In this document: in pieces, positions 11,131-21,738 of the stretch | Numbering within the stretch: the first letter of the stretch is position 1 | Layout: each line of letters opens with the position of its first letter | Assembly (NCBI GenBank): GCA_030280995.1 | Contig: JASXTE010000016.1 | Span: 22,501,501-22,565,500 of the forward strand | Direction of reading: 5' to 3' | Origin: Hemileia vastatrix | Lineage: Eukaryota; Basidiomycota; Pucciniomycetes; Pucciniales; Zaghouaniaceae | Length of the DNA stretch: 64,000 nt | Translations under genes and position numbers: made by a program | The notes under the pieces: model-generated | Database searches by the model: none | The model's input: the letters and a program-made list of their open reading frames with translations, nothing else | Told to the model about the DNA's origin: nothing

Positions 11131-12059
11131 TCAAACCAATCTTTTCATCTTCTCCAAAATTACCCTTATCTCCTTCCTGCATTTCTCAAATACCTCCTCC
11201 TCTCCTACCGGAACCACCTCTCCAATCTCCAAGAGTTCCTCTGCCACGTCAAAGGAAGCAGCGTCGATAATTGTATCGACCTCCCCACACAACTCTTCTG
11301 CGAACCTAACTCGTCGACCCTGACGAGGTTTCTTCGACCACACCTGGTCCAGCGTGTCCTCAGGTTCTTCGATTCCATCTGTGACCTGAGGGTTTGCCTC
11401 AGTTGGCAAAAGCTACGCAGGTTCCCCAATTGGGTCTTCAATGGTATTCGATGTCTAAACAAAAAACTCATCAGTAACCTCATCCCTAAAAAACAACAAC
11501 TAAAACTTACTTCAAAGATGGGGTCAGGTTCTAAGAACAACCTTGGATCCACCTCTACCTCTGCTTCTCTCTCCTCCTCGTCATCTTCAATGACCACCCG
11601 TCGTTTCTTGGGTGTCCGCCCTGGAACAGGGACTTCATCCTCATCTTCCTCCACCAATTTGTTGACCTCTTCTTTGACACCCCATTTTGAACTCGTGGAC
11701 TGGGTTACCCAGGTTGTGATCTCGTTGTTAAGCTCCTTATCATTCTCCCCCACCGATTGATCGTCTCCAACCGAGACATCCCAAATGTCTTCGACCACCT
11801 CTTTTGTTTTAGGGATCACCCAAAACTTGGTCTTGGTGAATCGTTGTTCGATCTCTGTGTTCTTCCTCAATGCATCGCACGCCACTCGTCGCCAACGGCA
11901 AAACTCGCATTTCTGGCGAGGGCCTCGAGTTGCCGTACTTTTGACACAGAAGTATTCCATAGCTTCACAAGCCGTGAAAGCCTGGGAAAACTGCCGCGTA
12001 ACCATTCCCCCATCCGCTTTAGGGTGTGGAGGCGTAGGTGTTGGAGTAGGACAATTCAT
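11131..12059 (-). pseudogene. Antisense accessory gene of G1, two exons
   Basis: It runs opposite to gag-pol. Exon 1 (12059-11511, 183 codons) starts at an ATG and ends at a GTAAGT donor. A 56-nt intron (11510-11455) has a CTGAT branch-like site and a TTTAG acceptor. Exon 2 (11454-11131, 107 codons plus stop) continues in phase 0 but has one in-frame TAG at 11415-11413. The protein has a Pro/Thr-rich N-terminus, then CEFCRWRRVACDA. That CX2CX6C pattern resembles the first half of a fungal Zn2Cys6 DNA-binding domain; the second half was not found. A basic patch, RTPKKRR, is followed by a strongly acidic stretch, and exon 2 has a second basic patch, RQGRRVRF. A TATATATATA tract at 12091-12100 lies just upstream. 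No family could be named. A nuclear or nucleic-acid role is inference. Confidence 0.6.
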
Positions 12060-12173
12060 TATAATCGGGAAATTAATAAATAAGAAAAAATATATATATA
12101 TAGAGGAAAGGGAAACTAGTGTGAGAAGATGGCTCAAGCTCAACGGAGCTCGCAATTCTTATACCCGGGCATC

Positions 12174-12943
12174 TGTCACGCGCCACGTGACACTTGAGGC
12201 AAAAGCAGCTCATTAAATCAAAAATATCGAGTTCTAAATCTATACTCAAAGCGCAGAAAGCAATTCTCCATAGCAACTGCGATTCCCCTTTGTGTACTTA
12301 CTTTTCAACTGCGCTAGCCTAAACTCTAAATCTAAATTAGTCAATCTCTCAATAGTGTGCCTTAGTCTCAATTTCAATAAGCGATGCACAGCGCTATGAT
12401 CAACATAATAGTACATTAGTAGTTTTCATTAAAAGTTTGTTAATTAATTAAAAGGGGTAAATTGAGCATGGACGGATATTAGCGAAGAGGGTCTAAGTGT
12501 ATGTTAGTAATGGTCAATGGTATGGAAATGGTGCGATGAGAGGGAGGTCAATGCGAAGAGGAATAAAGGATATAAAAGGGTTGGGTATTTGGTTCGATAT
12601 TCCTTAGAATTAAATTATAAAACGTATTTACATTTAATAGTGGTAAAATCTTTAAGTTGAATCATTGTTATTGTATCTTTCTTTTATTTTCTCAATATTC
12701 ATTTCTAAATCCTAAATCTTTGATTATTGAGTTTCCAGCCCTTTGTGAGATCTTAAGAATTCCTATTACCTTTGAAACTATCTTATAATTCTTCTTGAAC
12801 ATACCTCGAACCTGTAGCTCTTACTTTGAGTGACCTTTGAATCACTTCCTCGAATCATTCCTCTGTGCTTTGAAGAAGTTTCTAAATCCCTCATCTCACT
12901 TTCAGGAACATCCTCGACCTTGTGTGTAGGTTGTCCAGTGACA
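12174..12943 (+). repeat. 3' LTR of G1
   Basis: 770 bp, starting TGTCACG and ending CAGTGACA, and followed by the AAAAC duplication. The segment 12060-12173 between the antisense gene and this LTR holds a purine-rich tract (12102-12115) that could serve as polypurine primer, though it is about 60 bp from the LTR. Confidence 0.95.
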
Positions 12944-13198
12944 AAAACTAACTGGGGCATGTTGTGTAAAAATTTGTATCAAAAAAGTGGGAGGGGAAAG
13001 ATGTGATGGGTGGTGAATTGGGAGGATCTTTATATTGGTGGGCTGAGCTGTGGTTGGAAAATTTGCACTAAAGTAGGATGTATTTGACCCCATGTTTGAC
13101 ATGACAGGTACCAAATCATCCATGTTTCATGGTGTTTTTATGAGGCAGTTTTCAAATGAAATCCACCAGGAATATTTGTTCAATTTTGAGACCCCCTA

Positions 13199-14032
13199 TC
13201 AAAAAGTAGATGGGTAGAGGAGGAGGAAGAGATCCTTAAGTAGATGAATAAAATATTACTTAAAAAAATTTTTACAGATAAATATTAACTTGAAATAAAG
13301 TTTGTAAATATTTTTGTCATTATATTGGTTTCCACTTTTAAACACAGTTACTATTTCACATGTACTCATACCAAAACTTGTGAAAGTGATTTATACAAGC
13401 ATTAAATATTTAAATAGGAAAGCTTGCATATTAATTTTCATAACAACCTTTCAAGTTATACACTTTAAGGACTATTTTTATTTTTATTTAAATATAAATA
13501 TTTCTTTTAATTGAGTAACTGAAGATTTTATTTTCAATAGCCTTTAGGTCTTATATTTTAGGTAAAATAAAAAAAATTATACAAAATTTAGTTTTACAAA
13601 GACTAAATAGATTTGAAGTGAGAATTGAATTTATTCTTTTTAAAATTTGAAAATAGGAATGGAATTAGTTATTTCAATTCCTATAGATATTAATATTTGT
13701 GATAAAAAAATTTGCTCAATTTATCTATTGTTGCAATTATGTAGTAAAAGATATCATTATTGTAAATTAAATTTACTTTCATAATTTTATGGTTTATCTT
13801 TTGGATGCAATGTAATGCTTAGGTATTTTAAGGAATAATTTTCATCCTCTACATTGATAATCATATTGGATATTCAAAAGCTTATGCTGGATCAATATGT
13901 GCTTAATGTGTGCTCAATAAAGGATACAATCATGGTTATAGTTGATCAACTTATGCATAACTTGAGATCAATTAAGGTTCATTTTGGAACAATCTCAGAA
14001 TAAATGTAAATCTAACTCTAATTTACTTATGT
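13199..14032. other. A/T-rich stretch; its right part is the left portion of a T1 element
   Basis: 13199-13825 shows no gene or structure I can support. From about 13826 (AAGGAATAATTTTCATCC) the sequence is the reverse complement of the outer part of the T1 element at 30953-31087, so a T1 copy in minus orientation begins here. It resumes beyond the family-A insertion at 16451-16549. Confidence 0.5.
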
Positions 14033-16447
14033 AACCATGCAATATGGGGGGCGGAATTGCCAGCAAGTCTGCAACCTTGAACCCTAATTCATTTCATTTT
14101 CAGAACACATTGAGGTGGTGATGAAACAATCATGAATAAATATTGAATTTACTTTGAAAACACCTTGAAACTAATTTTAACCTTCATTTAAAAACAGTTG
14201 ATTGATAGTTCAAGAAATATTTACAGCAGGAAAAAAGTGTGCCCTAGACGTCTAGTGCTTTTTTTGCTTCATGAAATAATTCCTGGTAGAGTTCCAAGTG
14301 AGACTTCCATCTGATACCTACCTCCCCTAATTCTCCCTTATCTTTAATCTGCCTTCCCATCCTACCCCCCTTATCTCTTTGCTAACCTTGCCATCTACTT
14401 ACTCTTTCTACCCTATCCCTTCCCTTCACAGTGAGAAAACAACTCTCCTCTCCTTCCACCCCTCTCCACTCTCTTCTCTATATTTCTCATACCTCCCCCA
14501 GAACCTCACTCACCTTTCCCAGCCCATTGTCATTATTTAGTTTTATTTTACTTTGTATTTTTTTCTTTTTTCATGTTTCTTCCCTAAAAATATCTTCCTT
14601 TCTCAAGACTTGGCCACATTTTTTTGGTAAACACAAGCAACTCAAATTCTGAAATATGTATTTAGTTACATTATTTACCACTTAAAGATTTTATTCCTTG
14701 TTATTTCTAATTTATACATATTAATTATTCTCAAGTTTATCAAAAGTTGGCTACTTCCCAAGCCCTTGCATTCCTCCCCAGCACTTTTTTCACCTCTCCC
14801 ATCTCATTGCTCACCTCACCCAGAAAAATTGAGGGACTGGGGGAGGCTGGGGAAGGTGAGAAAGGGGCTTTACAGGGCTGGGAGAGGTTATAAAAGCCCC
14901 TAATCCACTTCTAGAGGGCTGGAAAAGGTGAGCAAGGGTCTTTAAAGGGCTAGGAGAGGTGATAAAAGCCTCTCACCTACTACTTCCAGCCCTACTTAGT
15001 CTTTACAGCACCTCACTCACATCTCCAGCCAAATTAAGGGACTGGGGAGGCTGGGGGAGTTGATAAAAGCCTCTCACTCACTTCTCCTAGCCCTCCTTAG
15101 TATTTACAGCACCTTGTTCACATCTCCAGCCAAAGTAAGGGACTGGGAAAGGCTAGGGGAGGTGAGTGAAGGGCTGGAAAGGACTAGGGGAGGTAAGCGA
15201 GATCTGGGGGATGTGGAAAATAGACTGGGTATTTGAGTAATAGTTTGAGAATGTGAGAGAAAGGCTGGTGAGGGCTAATGGAGGTGATTGGGGTGAGTGA
15301 GGGGAATTGGAGGTGAGAGAGAGGTTGCAAAAGGAGTGAAGTTGTGTTAAAAGTGAAAATAGAGTGGAGGGGAGTAGTGAGGAGGGCTTAAACTTAGATT
15401 CTGAAGCTTAAAGGGTGTAGCAAATGTATCAGGAGGGCAATAAAAGGGTGGGGAGTGGTAATAAAATTCACAGAAATGACAAGGCAGTAAAAGTAGTGTG
15501 GAGAGATTGAGAGGTTGTCCATTGAGTTAGTTAAAAATGGAGAGTGAACTTTGTTCTTTGGGTGAACATCAGAGTCTAAACCCTCAATCTACAGCTCTAT
15601 TCTACCAATATGGAAAATGATTGATAATTTTTTTATTGATATTTTTGAACTTAAACCTATAGTTTAAATGTCTTTATTTTATTTTATTTATTTACAATGC
15701 ACTTTAAGACTAAGAAATTAATATATTAAAATAATTGGTAATGACATACTATTTTGCTTTTTTACACAAGAATTCACAGAATGCTTCTGATAACTATACA
15801 TGATATAAATAAATAATATAATAGGAAAATTGTAGCAAAAAGTTGAAAACTAGAACAAAACATTTAAAGAAATTTTAAACTATTAAACATATGTATTTTA
15901 TGACTTTATTGTATTTATTTATAATTGTAATAGTAAAATATGTTGGTTATATTTCATAATCAGAAATAATAAAAATACAAAAAAAAATCAGGTAATATGG
16001 TTTAAATTAAAAAATAAAAGCTTCAAATTCTTGGTTGAAAGGAGTTATCAATAAAAAGAACCACTGATCTTATTTTATATTTTTCCAAAAAAAAAAATAG
16101 AATAAAATCATTAGACAGGTTAAAAGTGAAGTTTTTGAAATAAATAGTATAATTTTCAGTCTTTTTAATAATCAAGTGAAATTCAAAATGAAAATGAGTT
16201 ATATGAAAAAAATTCTGTGAATGGATCAGATTATTAATCTTCCCTTGTTATTATTTCTATAAATTATTCATTAAAATTTCACTATTATTCCAGCACAGAC
16301 TCATCCATTTTTGGTTAAGAGCTCAAGATGAGTTCAAAGTAAAGTTTAACCTGAGTAAAGTCTGAGTTCAGTCTGAGTCCAGTCTGAGTTCCATATGACT
16401 TCAAGTTGAGGACTTGCTAGCAAGTCCCCCCCAAATATTGTGTGGTG
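14033..16447. mobile_element. Family-A non-autonomous element, 2.4 kb
   Basis: The left end reads AACCATGCAATATGGGGGG, and the right end is the complement of CACCACACAATATTTGGGG. It is flanked by a 3-bp duplication TGT (14030-14032 and 16448-16450). Removing it restores the uninterrupted T1 sequence known from 30583-31087, so the boundaries are exact. The subterminal palindrome CTTGCTAGCAAG is conserved between copies. The centre is strongly strand-asymmetric: C/T-rich at 14300-14550, then tandem GGGCTGGGGGAGGTGAG-like units at 14800-15330. There is no coding region. A 3-bp duplication with CAC-starting ends fits EnSpm/CACTA-type mobilisation. Confidence 0.8.
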
Positions 16448-16450
16448 TGT

Positions 16451-16549
16451 TTATAAAGTATTCATAAACATGGAATAATTAAGGGATACTCTAAAGTTCA
16501 GGGGAGGGGATCCTGAGCAGTTCACCCCTAGATTTCCCATGCTGTAAAC
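16451..16549. mobile_element. T1 element, terminal part in minus orientation
   Basis: Reverse complement of the T1 end that reads AAATCTAGGGGTGAACTG. Other T1 ends are at about 30583, 36889 and 56095. Together with 13826-14032 it makes up the host element into which family A inserted. Confidence 0.6.
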
Positions 16550-17028
16550 CATTTTTAACCGCATACTCAGATGCATCATGGGGTAGTGAATGGTTACAAG
16601 CAACCAGTAGACATATCATATATTTAAATGGCTTTCCAATATTATTTTCTTCCAAAAAATAAACTACAGTTGTGGACTCAATTTTTTTTGCAGAATTCTT
16701 TGCTATGTGTTTTGAAACTAATGACTTGATCTGGCTATACAATCTCTTAACTGACATTTGTGGAAAAATTGATAGAGTATCTCTGAAATGTGACAATAAA
16801 AGTGCAGTATCTTCTGCTAAAAAGAAGCCATCTAATAAATGCACAAGTTACTCCAATAGATATTTTTTTCTTGTCAATTTAAAGTTGTATAAGAAAAATA
16901 TAATTTTGGAATGGGTTCTGGGAAATGAACAATATGCTGATATTCTTACAAAAAATTTAGGTCCTGTCCTAACAGTTGATAAATGGAAATTACTGGGTGT
17001 CAATTGGTTTTATATTTTGACACATTGA
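16550..17028 (+). pseudogene. Ty1/Copia RNase H fragment
   Basis: C-terminal end of a Copia polyprotein. The reading frame contains AYSDASWGSEW and HIIYLNGFPILFSSKK. It is interrupted by TAA 16660-16662 and resumes with FFAEFFAMC, CDNKSAV and EYVL-like motifs ending ADILTKNLG before a TGA. These are the DAD, CDN and ADxLTK signatures of Copia RNase H. All upstream domains are missing: the fragment abuts the T1 end at 16549. It is followed by a polypurine tract and an LTR start. Not functional. Confidence 0.85.
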
Positions 17029-17033
17029 TACAC

Positions 17034-17110
17034 AAGTGGGGGATTTTATGTACTTAGACATAAGTGTACTTATCTATCACGTGATTCTTGTATATAGACT
17101 TTAGTTTGCA
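17034..17110 (+). repeat. Copia polypurine tract and start of 3' LTR
   Basis: AAGTGGGGGA (17034-17043) is the polypurine tract, and the LTR starts at TGTACTTAGACATAAG from 17049. The right boundary of the LTR could not be fixed. Confidence 0.6.
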
Positions 17111-17409
17111 CAGTTGAATGGTTCCAATTCTTCTTGGAGTTCTGATACTGACACATTCTTACAATTAATATGATGAATATTAATTCTTTTTGGAGTTCTG
17201 ATACTGATGCATTCTTACATCCCTTTCTCAATGAAACTCATCAACTTAAAAATTTAAAATTTTCTGAAAAACACTTAAAATGAACTGTTGATGATTGGAA
17301 AATAATTATTTGGCCTGATCAGGCTTCTTTTGAAGTTGGAAATCCTGAAGGAAAAATCTTAGTCTGGTGGCAGAAGCATCAGAATTTTGACAAGTCTTGT
17401 CTGATGTCT

Positions 17410-17458
17410 GGTTCAGTTCACATACTAAATTGATTCAATTCAGTATGTGAACTGAACC
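17410..17458. repeat. Long perfect hairpin
   Basis: 17-bp perfect arms (17410-17426 and 17442-17458) around 15 nt, in which AATTG/CAATT can pair further. Nothing recognisable flanks it. It may be the relic of a small foldback element or a small-RNA precursor; neither is demonstrated. Confidence 0.6.
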
Positions 17459-18977
17459 CAATTTCTGGTTGCCACTTTTTCCCCCCTGTGTTAGGGTATA
17501 GGTATTTATTCATTATATAGATAAATAGATAGATAGATAGACAAGCATTCCTGACCAATTCTCAGCATGGGTTTCTAGTGGAATCAGAATTTATGGGATT
17601 GGTATCTGGAATCACAATATCAGTCCAATTTTCTGTGTGGGATTTAGGGGGAAATAAAACTTTCTGTTGGGGGTTGCTTCTAGCAGGTAGGCTTTGCCTA
17701 GCTGATGCACAGCCTTGTATATTTGGTGTGGAGTGAGTTGGGGTCAGTTAAGGCACTGGTGCAAATTCCAGAAAATAGAAGAGCTATGTTAATTGAATTA
17801 ATTCATTATATACATTTTTATTCTTAATTTCTCATTTATTTCTAAATTCTACATTCAACTTTTTCCATGTACCTCTAGTTATAATTAATAATTTTTCTGT
17901 TTGCCTTTAACCTGAATGACATAAAAGGACAAAAGTTCTATGAAAATAAATTGATACTTGAGATTGAGATTTGCACCCTTAGGGCTAATCATTTTAGACC
18001 TTAAAGTTAAATAACTGAATAAAATAGTTGAAATAATAATTATTATAATTTGCCAGGAAGATTTGGCCAAAAGAAAAGGAAAACTGCAAGGAGACCACTC
18101 AACCTGTATGAATTTAAAGAAACAAGAAAAACACTCAACTTGTGAGATGAAGGTGATGCAAGGATAACTCTCTACCTGGAAAAGAAGTAATGCACAAGGA
18201 CAAAACGCAACTTTGATTGCAATACAGGGAAGACACTCTGCCCACTCAAGCTCTGGGGATTACACTCTACCCATTAATAATTACAATGCACTGTAAAGGA
18301 TCTCAGCTGATTGAGCAAAAAAAAGATTATTTTATATCAGTTGGATATAACTATAACAAGTGTGAATAAATAAGTCACTTATATCTGAAAGTACTATCCC
18401 TGATGATAATATTGGGCAAAACAAAGATGGCAAAAAGAATGAATGTCACAATCAGTGTATACTCTCTATTATCATCAGGATAGGTTGCAATGCTATTGTG
18501 CTCTTTATGAAAGAGCTTCATTATTTATATAATCATATAAATATATGTATATGTATTTAATGTTATACATAGTTGATATGATATTGGCTAATGAGTGACA
18601 TTTGAATAGATATATATACACGTATGTACTTGAGTCAACATAGAAATAGAAATTTTGCAAGTGATCTGAAGAGACAACTAAAAGTAAGACTAATATTCTG
18701 ACAAAACAATGAAAATTTTTAAGCAAAAACAGGTAAACACAGAGCATCCTTGATGATTGTTTAATTGTAAGTAAAATGGGAATGTTAGACTACTTCTTAG
18801 AAGCAAAAAAAAAGAGAGAAACAAGAAAAATGCCAAAAATGCCAAAATAGAATAAACATACTATAACTACTATATTTATCCTTAAATTCCACTGAAACTT
18901 TACACCGTAAAGTTCACTCATTTTTAAATTAGGTCTATTTTAGAAAGTAGGTTACAATTTGATTTCAAATTAGCTCC
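17459..18977. other. No gene recognised; short GATA microsatellite
   Basis: A short (GATA)n-like tract lies at about 17525-17541. Two copies of TGGAGTTCTGATACTGA occur just upstream, near 17136 and 17197. The rest is A/T-rich without coding signals or repeats that I can support. Confidence 0.4.
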
Positions 18978-20334
18978 TCAATGCATTTTTGATTTTTCAG
19001 GGCTTGGAAAGATAAAATGTTTGTTAGTTTTTTTGAGATTTCTTTCAATTGGGGACAGAATTTCTTCTGCTGCTTTCAAAAGGGTATGAGAGATTTGATA
19101 TTCATTTACCACATCTTTGGCAATCTCGGAGAGATGCTTTAAAGTTTGGTTTAGTACTGGAAAAAGTAGATGATTTGCAAACCAAGACTGTGGAATAAGT
19201 GAGGTTAACCAAGGTGTCCCGCCACTTTTATGGAAGATTTCTTGTACCATGTCAGTTATCTTTGATGGATCTTCTTTGAGCTGAAATTGATGTTCTATAA
19301 TGTTTTTAAGAATGCTAGTAACTCGATCCACTGCTTCAGCTGTGTATAAAAAATTGGAATAAGACGCCATTATTTCATCAAAGACAATATTAAAGGAGTG
19401 ATGTATATAAAATTCAAAAACCTACTTGTTTTTTGAGCTTAAAAAATAAAATATAAGAACAATTTAGTTAAATCATTTTTAAATTAGTACGGTAATCAGG
19501 ATAGCCATAAAAAATTTAGAAAAACGAACCTTGTAATTTATCTGTCGTAATTTTAAAAATATCGGTTAACGCAGCTTCTAGATTCATTTTAGCTATTTCA
19601 GGGTTCTGAAACAATTTTTGATAAACAGGAGCTCTGTTGTTGAAATTCTCTTTGATGAAGTCTTCCGTTGGGTGTTTCATCTCAATGGCTTGATTTTCCA
19701 ACTTTTTTTGAGTTTCATAATGTTTTGGTGAGTAGGTGGATGATTTGGGAAGAGCCTTTGTTAGTTGGCTTAAATTGTTTCCTTTCTGTTCTTTAGAGCA
19801 TATGCGAAAAAGCCCTGCTTTTTTGAAAAAACGTTTTAGTCCATTTTGACTTGTAGACACTTTTTTAAGACGTCTGAAAGAGCCTGAGATGAAACTTGAG
19901 CCTTTTAATGTCTTCGTCTGTCTGGTGTAATAAAAAATAATTTGTTAGATAAATATACCTGCAAGCCACATCATGACATACCCTGTCAAAGTTCCACTTT
20001 TTGGCGACATACTGGCTTGCAAGCTATTTCCATTTTTTATTGGAATGACCGTTGGAACCGCTTCAGTAACACCTTTAACATTATTACCCACATCTTTTTC
20101 TAATGCGGCTTTACTATCAGCTTTGGATAGCTTTGTTATGATTGAGCCTGTCCCTTCTGCCTCATCAAACGTTTCTTTGGCATCGTGAAAAATATCAGCA
20201 GAATGTATGCCATTGACCATGCGCTTTCCCAAATTCTTAGAAGTTCTCAACTTCCAATCTGTCTGAGGAAACCGTTGGAAATTGAGACTGCAAGCAAAGT
20301 GCGGCAAAAGTCCTAAAACCAGAATGATGCGCAT
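18978..20334 (-). CDS. Putative secreted protein, three exons, 368 aa
   Basis: Exon 1 (20334-19982) starts MRIILVLGLLPHFACS, a typical signal peptide. An in-frame ATG at 20385 would place 17 polar residues before it, so 20334 is preferred. Intron 1 (19981-19922, 60 nt) has a GTATGT donor, CTAAC branch site 24 nt before the acceptor, and ACCAG. Exon 2 (19921-19530) is basic and lysine-rich. Intron 2 (19529-19340, 190 nt) has donor GTTCGT and acceptor TTTATACACAG; this second junction is less certain. Exon 3 (19339-18978) carries amphipathic helical stretches and ends at TGA. Phases match across both introns. There is no known domain, no transmembrane segment after the signal and few cysteines. 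In a rust this would count as a candidate secreted effector, which is inference. It is the only likely host gene in the window. Confidence 0.6.
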
Positions 20335-20731
20335 AGCAAAAGAGTTTGTGAAGGTTGCTTCTTTAAGATGGCAAGTGAAAAACATGGATAGGAGATTAAG
20401 AAATTATCAAGTTAGTCCAACAACATATCTAGGAAGGCACTCTATAAACCGTAGACGAAACACGTACAACCCATCTTCTCGGAGATTTGTATTCCATGTT
20501 CTCTTGATAGCACATTTCTTATTCGGCGTCAAAGCTGGAGAGAATTTCTAGTTAGGGAACGGCTAGTCGGACTCACCATACACATCGGACATACACTATT
20601 TTTAAAAAAGACGAAACATCTTTTTGGGGGGCAGTTATCTGGCAATAACCAGCTATAACACACCTATTACATAACGTTTACAACAAAAATCCTGAATTTC
20701 TAGCCCTCACCTTTAATAATAGTAAGAGTGA

Positions 20732-20855
20732 GCAAATGATATTTCTAACTTAATTGAGGGGATGATACTGCTAACTTCTTGAGCGAGCGATACTGCTAAC
20801 TGATTTGAGTGAATGATATTGCTGACTTTCTAAAGTAAACGATTCTGCTAGTAAA
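20732..20855. repeat. Degenerate 26-bp tandem repeat
   Basis: About five copies of a unit like GATGATACTGCTAACTTCTT followed by GAGYGA, drifting in length. It lies upstream of the secreted-protein gene and next to the MITE at 20874. Confidence 0.6.
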
Positions 20856-20873
20856 ATATGTATCACTACGCAC

Positions 20874-21244
20874 CAAGTAAGATATCCCTGATAGGGATAT
20901 TGTAGGGAGTGACATTAGTTCAGAAAAATAAGTGCAAGAAAAATATATGCAAAAAAATGTGTGAAAAAAATAAGAAAATTATCTTGCAACCATGGGAAAT
21001 TTTGTTTTTTTATTTTTTTCTTGAAAAAATTATTTTTTTATTTTTTAACTATTTTTTTACTATTTTATTGTGAAAAAAAATTCTCTTGGTTTCAAATGAT
21101 CTATCATACCTTTGCTTTTCATGCACTTTTTTTTCATGCACTTACTTTTCTTACATTTACTTTTCTGACTTTATGTCCCTCCCTAAAATATCCCAAACTC
21201 GCGATGGATATCCCCATCAGGGATATCTTACTAGGTGCATAGTG
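20874..21244. mobile_element. Foldback MITE, copy 2
   Basis: 371 bp with ends CACTACGCACCAAGTA and the complement of CACTATGCACCTAGTA, the same inner GATATCCCTGAT palindrome, and the same AAGTGCAAGAAAAA-type arms as 496-967. It sits directly against a Copia LTR end. No clear target duplication. Confidence 0.8.
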
Positions 21245-21509
21245 TTTGTCGTTTCCAAAAGTAATACATGGCTGATGTGTATGATGTGTCCGGTCAGCCA
21301 TTCCCTTTTAGTTGCACGCCAGTAAAGAGCTCCGAGATGAATCGGTGTTATTTGTAGGCGTATCCTGTACAGCGGCCGGAAAAAAGTATCCGGCGCCTTT
21401 CTGTAGCACGGTATCAGCCTGTAGAACTCCGGGAAGAACTGGAGAACAGGAGACGCCGCGACTACATACAATCCTACATAACTAAGTACATAGTCCTGGT
21501 GACATAACA
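21245..21509 (-). repeat. Copia-type LTR in minus orientation
   Basis: On the minus strand a polypurine tract AGTGGGGGGG (21520-21511) is followed by TGTTATGTCACCAGG. The LTR runs to a CA near the MITE boundary (ACAAACA). It is more G/C-rich than its surroundings. Its CTATGTACTTAGTTA resembles the solo LTR at 21739. Internal Copia sequence is absent beyond about 140 bp. Confidence 0.6.
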
Positions 21510-21738
21510 TCCCCCCCACTTAGTTATGATAAAATATTACTGATATCTCCTCCATTCACACATAACCAACTCCAAAACTAGAAAAAAGGAAATAAAATAA
21601 AATGAATTGAAACAAAATAAAGCAAGGAAAAAGAAAGAGAAAAGAAAATTCACCACGTGCAAACAGCCGACGAAACTGACCTCACGTCGCGCCGACGAGG
21701 AGCTGATGTGGGGGAAGGGTGCCACGTCGGCTAAAGCC

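Larger units (their letters stand above)
4452..12943 (+). mobile_element. Complete Ty3/Gypsy chromovirus G1
   Basis: An 8492-bp LTR retrotransposon with two 770-bp LTRs (4452-5221 and 12174-12943) and a perfect 5-bp target duplication AAAAC (4447-4451 and 12944-12948). Domain order on the plus strand is gag, CCHC knuckle, protease, RT, RNase H, integrase, chromodomain. The protease-RT-RNase H-integrase order defines Ty3/Gypsy, and the C-terminal chromodomain places it with the chromoviruses. gag-pol is decayed, with twelve in-frame stops and several frameshifts. An extra antisense gene sits between pol and the 3' LTR. No clear tRNA primer-binding site follows the 5' LTR. Confidence 0.95.
1222..13196. 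mobile_element. TA-flanked DNA transposon, split by a Gypsy element
   Basis: The left terminus starts GGGGGTCTCAAACTTGAAC at 1222. The right terminus ending at 13196 is its complement, with 24 of 25 positions matching. Each end is bordered by TA (1220-1221 and 13197-13198), the duplication typical of Tc1/mariner-type insertions. Subtracting the Gypsy element at 4452-12943 and one duplicated 5-mer leaves about 3.5 kb. No DDE transposase was recognised in that remainder, so it may be non-autonomous. The A/T-rich interior holds the small open frame at 1559-1939 and degenerate tandem repeats. Confidence 0.65.

Noticed and set aside
11518..12216. Plus-strand Ser-rich open frames
   Set aside because: Antisense shadows of the acidic exon of the minus-strand gene, which has intron signals and motif content.
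20282..20551. Plus-strand 89-aa frame overlapping the secreted-protein gene
   Set aside because: Antisense shadow of exon 1; no signal or motif, and the minus-strand gene has matching splice phases.
21217..21519. 100-aa minus-strand open frame
   Set aside because: It lies in a Copia LTR and has no coding features.
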